A DNA stretch of 64,000 nt from an uncultured Cohaesibacter sp. (GTDB taxonomy: Bacteria; Pseudomonadota; Alphaproteobacteria; Rhizobiales; Cohaesibacteraceae), in contig NZ_OY759873.1 of assembly GCF_963662805.1 (NCBI RefSeq), positions 1 to 64,000 of the forward strand. The letters are read 5' to 3'. The stretch's first letter is position 1. Each line of letters starts with the position of its first letter. The notes beneath the pieces were generated by a model. That model did no database searches. It saw nothing but the letters and a program-made list of their open reading frames with translations, and was not told the origin of the DNA. A program made the translations under genes and the position numbers. Shown piece by piece: positions 60,151 through 64,000 of the stretch.

Positions 60151-61122
60151 ATGGCCATGCTCGATCGGGAAACCGAGCAATCCCAGCAACCGACTTCGTT
60201 GGACAATCCGCCGTTTGTCAGAACCAATCTGCCAAAAAAGATCCTGACCGCCATGCGCCGGAACCGCCTCCGGGATGGTCGCCCGATCAGTGAGAAGCCC
60301 ATCACCCTTGGTCGTGTCGGCTCGCTCGAGATCCGCCTCGCACAGACCGAGCGGGAAATCCGCAAGGCCCAGCGCCTGAGATACAAGGTCTTCTACAAGG
60401 AAATGTCCGCCAAGCCGGACAGCCATACCAAATTCACCCGCCGCGATGCCGATGCCTTTGATGCCATCTGCGATCATCTGCTGGTGCTTGATCACGATTC
60501 ACCGAAGAAGAAATTCCGCCGCAGGGAGCCTAGGATCGTTGGCACCTATCGCCTGCTGCGTCAGGAAATGGCCAATCTCTATGGCGGCTTCTACTCAGCG
60601 GCCGAGTTCAACATCCAGCCCATCCTCGATACGCATAAGGATCGCCGCTTCCTCGAGCTTGGTCGCTCCTGTGTGCTCAAGGAATATCGCACCAAGCGGA
60701 CGATCGAACTTTTGTGGCAGGGCATCTGGGCCTATGTGCAGATCCACAAGATCGACGTGATGATCGGCTGTGCTTCGCTCCGGGGCACCGACCCCAAGGC
60801 TTTGGCCGAACCCCTGACCTTCCTGTCTAAACAGGCCAGAGCGCCGGAGGAATGGCGCGTGGAAGCCTGGCCAGAGATCAGCGTACCGCTCGACCAGATG
60901 CCCAAGGAAGACATCAACGACAAGCAGGCGCTGAGGCTGTTGCCGCCTCTGGTCAAGGCCTATATGCGCCTTGGCTGTCACTTTGGCGAAAGCGCAATGG
61001 TTGACCACCAGTTCGGCACGACCGACGTGTTCATCGTGCTGCCGGTGGAGAATATCGACCCGAAATATGTCGAGCATTACAGCACCGCGAGCGTCAAGGA
61101 TGCGGTTGCCATGCATCTGTGA
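60151..61122 (+). CDS. olsB: Ornithine-acyl[acyl carrier protein] N-acyltransferase-like protein (OlsB type)
   Basis: A 323-residue GNAT-fold acyltransferase. Such enzymes attach a 3-hydroxy fatty acid to ornithine, the first step to ornithine lipids. Family blocks I-R-K-A-Q-R-L-R-Y-K-V-F, V-G-T-Y-R-L-L, E-L-G-R-S-C-V and G-C-A-S-L-R-G-T-D are complete. The partner OlsA acyltransferase gene is not in the window. A second ATG two codons in is possible. The first 50 residues are variable. The symbol is family-level: haemolysin-like members with other substrates cannot be excluded. Confidence 0.78.
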   Translation: MAMLDRETEQSQQPTSLDNPPFVRTNLPKKILTAMRRNRLRDGRPISEKPITLGRVGSLEIRLAQTEREIRKAQRLRYKVFYKEMSAKPDSHTKFTRRDADAFDAICDHLLVLDHDSPKKKFRRREPRIVGTYRLLRQEMANLYGGFYSAAEFNIQPILDTHKDRRFLELGRSCVLKEYRTKRTIELLWQGIWAYVQIHKIDVMIGCASLRGTDPKALAEPLTFLSKQARAPEEWRVEAWPEISVPLDQMPKEDINDKQALRLLPPLVKAYMRLGCHFGESAMVDHQFGTTDVFIVLPVENIDPKYVEHYSTASVKDAVAMHL

Positions 61123-61149
61123 CGCTTGCATTACGCGAAACACGGAAAT

Positions 61150-61194
61150 GAAAAAGAAAAAGAGCGGCAGATGATCTGCCGCTCTTTTCTTTTC
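61150..61194. terminator. Bidirectional terminator between olsB and the malic enzyme gene
   Basis: A 12-bp stem AAGAGCGGCAGA / TCTGCCGCTCTT with a T-rich tail on both strands, serving the two convergent genes (stops at 61122 and 61215). Confidence 0.85.
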
Positions 61195-61214
61195 AGGATC
61201 ATTTCGGAGCCGAA

Positions 61215-63494
61215 TCAGGAGCCGAGATTGTAGGCGGCGAGCGCTGCCATGTTGACGATCTCGACGTCCTTTGCCCCCATCGGCAGGATCTGCACGGGTT
61301 TGTCGAAACCAACGAGCAGCGGGCCAAGGATGGTTGCGCCACCGAGCTCCTGCAGCATCTTGGTCGAGATGGAGGCTGCGTGAAAGGCCGGCATGACCAG
61401 AACGTTGGCCGGTCCTCCGAGGCGACAGAAGGGATAGGCTGCCATCAGATTGCCATTGAGGGCAACGTCGGCGGCCATTTCACCGTCATATTCGAAATCG
61501 ACCCGGCGGCGATCCAGAATGCCCACCGCTTCGCGCAGCCGGTCGGAGCGTTCGCCAGCCGGATGGCCGAAGGTTGAGTAGGCCAGCATCGCAACGCGCG
61601 GCTCGATGCCGAACTTGCGGGCGACACCGGAGGCTTCTTCGGCGATGTCAGCCAGCTCTTCAGCCGTCGGCATGTCATGCACCGCAGTATCGGCCACCAG
61701 CACCGTGCGATCCTTGCAGAGCGCGATGCTGACACCGATCACCCGATGGTTCGGGCGCGGATCGATCACCTTGCAAATGTCCTCGAGCACGATGGAATAG
61801 TTCCGGGTGACACCGGAAATCATCGCATCGGCATCATTCATCGCCACCATCGCGGCAGCAAAAACGTTGCGGTCGTTGTTCACCATGCGCAGGCAATCGC
61901 GATAGAGATAGCCCTTGCGCTGCAGGCGGCGATAGAGATAGTCCGCATAATCCTCGCTGCGCGAGGACAGACGGGCATTGACCAGTTCGATGCCGGGACG
62001 ATCCAGATCGATGCCCGCTTCCTCGGCATGTTTCTTGATCAGATCCTCGCGACCGACGAGCACGGCGGTGCCGAGCTGCTCGTTGACGAAGGAAACCGCA
62101 GCACGCATGACCTGCTCCTCTTCGCCTTCGCCAAAGACGACCCGCTTGGGATTGCGGCGAACCTTGGAGTAGATGCGCTGCAAGGTCGAGGCGAGCGGAT
62201 CGCGCCGGGCGTTGAGCTGGTTGGCGTAGGCGGTGAGATCGACGATGGGGCGACGAGCAACGCCGCTTTCCATTGCAGCCTTGGCAACAGCGGGAGCGAT
62301 GGCCGCGATGAGACGCGGATCGAAGGGAACGGGAATGATATATTCCGGACCGAATTTGGGACGATTGCCCTGATAGGCGCTCGCCACCTCGTCGGGCACA
62401 TCTTCTTGGGCGAGATCGGCAAGGGCACGGGCGGCGGCGACCTTCATGGTGTCATTGATTTCGGTTGCCAGCACATCAAGAGCACCCCTGAAGATATAGG
62501 GGAAGCCAAGCACGTTGTTGACCTGGTTGGGATAGTCGGAGCGTCCCGTGGCGACGATCGCATCTGAGCGGACGGCGCGAACTTCCTCCGGCGTGATTTC
62601 CGGATCCGGGTTGGCCATGGCGAAGATGATGGGCTGCGGTGCCATGCTCTTGACCATGTCAGGGGTCAGAGCGCCCTTGACCGAAACACCGAAGAAGACA
62701 TCGGCCCCTTCCATGGCTTCAGCGAGGGTGCGGGCCTCGGTCGGGACGGCGTGAGCAGACTTCCACTGGTTCATGCCTTCCTTGCGGCCCTGATAGATCG
62801 CACCCTTGGTGTCGCACAGGATCACATTTTCATGGGGAATGCCCATGGCCTTGACCAGTTCGATACAAGCGATGCCCGCGGCCCCTGCCCCGTTGCAGAC
62901 GACCTTGGTGTCCTTCAGCTCGCGACCGGTCAGGTGCAGAGCGTTGAACAGGCCTGCGGCTGCGATGATCGCGGTGCCGTGCTGGTCATCGTGGAAAACC
63001 GGGATGTCCATCACTTCCTTGAGCTTTTGCTCGATGATGAAACATTCCGGTGCTTTGATATCTTCCAGATTGATGCCACCGAATGATGGCCCCAGATGGC
63101 GCACCGCTTCGATGAAGACATCCGGATCGGCGGCATCGACCTCAAGGTCAATCGAATCAACATCGGCAAAGCGCTTGAACAGCACGGCCTTGCCTTCCAT
63201 CACCGGTTTGGACGCGAGCGCTCCCAGGTTGCCAAGACCGAGAATTGCCGAGCCGTTGGAAATCACTGCAACCAGGTTGCCTCGCGAGGTATAATCGAAG
63301 GCACGGGACGGATCCTCCGCAATCGCACGAACAGGAGCTGCCACGCCGGGAGAATAGGCGAGGGACAAATCGCGCTGAGTCGCCATCGGCTTTGTTGCCA
63401 CGATTTCGATTTTCCCTGGGCGACCCTGTTGATGGAATGCCAGTGCTTCTTCGTCTGTAACCGAGACGCCGGGCTTCAAAATTTTATCAGCCAC
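61215..63494 (-). CDS. maeB: NADP-dependent malic enzyme fused to phosphotransacetylase-like domain
   Basis: A 759-residue enzyme converting malate to pyruvate and CO2. The malic enzyme half (about 1-430) has S-P-G-V-A, G-N-L-G-A-L, F-H-D-D-Q-H-G-T-A and C-N-G-A-G-A-A-G; the C-terminal half (about 435-755) is the inactive phosphotransacetylase-like domain, which regulates the enzyme through acetyl-CoA. This fusion is typical of Rhizobiales (TME/DME type). The GTG at 63494 is chosen because AGGGAGG lies nine bases ahead; the TTG at 63503 touches that site. It is divergent from mutS. Confidence 0.93.
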   Translation of the reverse strand: MADKILKPGVSVTDEEALAFHQQGRPGKIEIVATKPMATQRDLSLAYSPGVAAPVRAIAEDPSRAFDYTSRGNLVAVISNGSAILGLGNLGALASKPVMEGKAVLFKRFADVDSIDLEVDAADPDVFIEAVRHLGPSFGGINLEDIKAPECFIIEQKLKEVMDIPVFHDDQHGTAIIAAAGLFNALHLTGRELKDTKVVCNGAGAAGIACIELVKAMGIPHENVILCDTKGAIYQGRKEGMNQWKSAHAVPTEARTLAEAMEGADVFFGVSVKGALTPDMVKSMAPQPIIFAMANPDPEITPEEVRAVRSDAIVATGRSDYPNQVNNVLGFPYIFRGALDVLATEINDTMKVAAARALADLAQEDVPDEVASAYQGNRPKFGPEYIIPVPFDPRLIAAIAPAVAKAAMESGVARRPIVDLTAYANQLNARRDPLASTLQRIYSKVRRNPKRVVFGEGEEEQVMRAAVSFVNEQLGTAVLVGREDLIKKHAEEAGIDLDRPGIELVNARLSSRSEDYADYLYRRLQRKGYLYRDCLRMVNNDRNVFAAAMVAMNDADAMISGVTRNYSIVLEDICKVIDPRPNHRVIGVSIALCKDRTVLVADTAVHDMPTAEELADIAEEASGVARKFGIEPRVAMLAYSTFGHPAGERSDRLREAVGILDRRRVDFEYDGEMAADVALNGNLMAAYPFCRLGGPANVLVMPAFHAASISTKMLQELGGATILGPLLVGFDKPVQILPMGAKDVEIVNMAALAAYNLGS

Positions 63495-63740
63495 GAGCTT
63501 CAACCTCCCTGTTTGCTTATCTAACGGCCCCTATGGTCATACAGATAAGTCTTTGTGCTTACATCTATTTCAATTTTCCTGAATATAGTTATTCACATTA
63601 AAGCGTTGTCCCGCAGGAAACAATCAGTGAAATAGCTACTGTCTGTGGCCGAGCATTCTGCCAATTGCTAACTTGCGGCAAATCAGACAGCCTGACGTTT
63701 CAAAATCAAGGCATGCAGGGACAGAAAGCCTCACCAATCC

Positions 63741-64000
63741 ATGGCCGAGCAGACAGAATCATCCAAACAGACATCCTCGCCCAAAGCCACCCCCATGATG
63801 GAGCAATTCCTTGAGATCAAGGCGGCCCATCAGGATTGCCTTCTGTTCTACCGCATGGGCGACTTCTATGAATTGTTCTTTGACGACGCGGTCGAAGCGT
63901 CCGGTGCGCTGGGAATCACCCTGACAAAGCGCGGCAAGCATCTGGGCGATGACATTCCCATGTGCGGGGTGCCGATCCATGCCGCAGAAGGCTATCTCGA
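63741..64000 (+). CDS. mutS: DNA mismatch repair protein MutS, N-terminal part (runs off window)
   Basis: The first 86 residues of MutS lie before the right edge. The mismatch-recognition motif F-Y-R-M-G-D-F-Y-E-L-F with the conserved Phe and Glu is visible after a variable N terminus (M-A-E-Q-T-E-S-S-K-Q-T), followed by L-G-I-T-L-T-K-R-G and the G-V-P-x-H-A block. It detects mismatches for repair with MutL. It is divergent from the malic enzyme gene, the usual Rhizobiales pairing. The rest is outside the window. Confidence 0.95.
   Translation, partial: MAEQTESSKQTSSPKATPMMEQFLEIKAAHQDCLLFYRMGDFYELFFDDAVEASGALGITLTKRGKHLGDDIPMCGVPIHAAEGYL

Noticed and set aside
1..64000. CRISPR array or phage att repeats of the tRNA-Ser 3' end
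   Set aside because: No regularly spaced direct repeats and no second copy of the tRNA end were seen by eye; a computed repeat search would settle this.

Overview
The window looks like a chromosomal segment of an alphaproteobacterium, most likely a marine-type member of the Hyphomicrobiales (Rhizobiales); this placement rests on gene order and protein style only. Supporting signs are the order rpsT / dnaA / dnaN / recF / gyrB, infC / rpmI / rplT / pheS / pheT, mutS divergent from a malic enzyme-phosphotransacetylase fusion, an OlsB-type ornithine-lipid acyltransferase, an AlaE exporter and paired GANTC (CcrM) sites ahead of dnaA. Most of the DNA is compact, GC-rich core sequence; three patches look acquired.

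Layout. 1-4360 is an accessory patch: the tail of an HNH-type protein with its terminator, a complete IS1182-family element, and a large unrecognised protein with two hydrophobic Gly/Ala-rich regions flanking a probable PD-(D/E)XK nuclease core. 4651-11075 is a six-gene minus-strand operon for uptake and use of a ribose-like or rare sugar (TIM-barrel isomerase, binding protein, ABC ATPase, permease, RpiR regulator, PfkB kinase), followed by about 1 kb without a recognisable gene and tRNA-Ser(GGA). 12717-18749 holds small envelope genes (msrA, mepA, a DUF2799 lipoprotein), lepA and an orphan TRAP binding protein, with a divergent Lrp/AsnC regulator. 19678-22682 is a feoABC iron operon behind a Fur-like box. 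23474-29675 is the infC / L35 / L20 / PheST translation block, split by an AT-rich HEPN-like gene. 30000-43308 is a mixed core stretch: formate channel, glycosyltransferase, hydrolase, tryptophanase, an oxyR-peroxiredoxin pair, an orphan histidine kinase, a PRC-barrel periplasmic protein and enoyl-CoA hydratase. 43639-52890 is the replication block (rpsT, dnaA, dnaN, recF, gyrB with alaE and a cytochrome c). 53485-54383 is a second AT-rich insertion (small winged-helix-like protein plus an orphan DNA methyltransferase). 54728-64000 contains rsgA, three genes broken by closely spaced frameshifts, an ornithine acyltransferase, malic enzyme and the start of mutS.

The most interesting items are the membrane-associated nuclease-like protein beside the IS element, the HEPN gene lodged in the infC-rpmI interval, the divergent OxyR/peroxiredoxin pair that both lack the expected resolving cysteine, two identically spaced GANTC pairs upstream of dnaA, the PRC / LEA-like helix / PRC periplasmic protein, and a cluster of five or six insertion-type frameshifts confined to 56.0-58.5 kb that may be a sequence-quality problem rather than biology.
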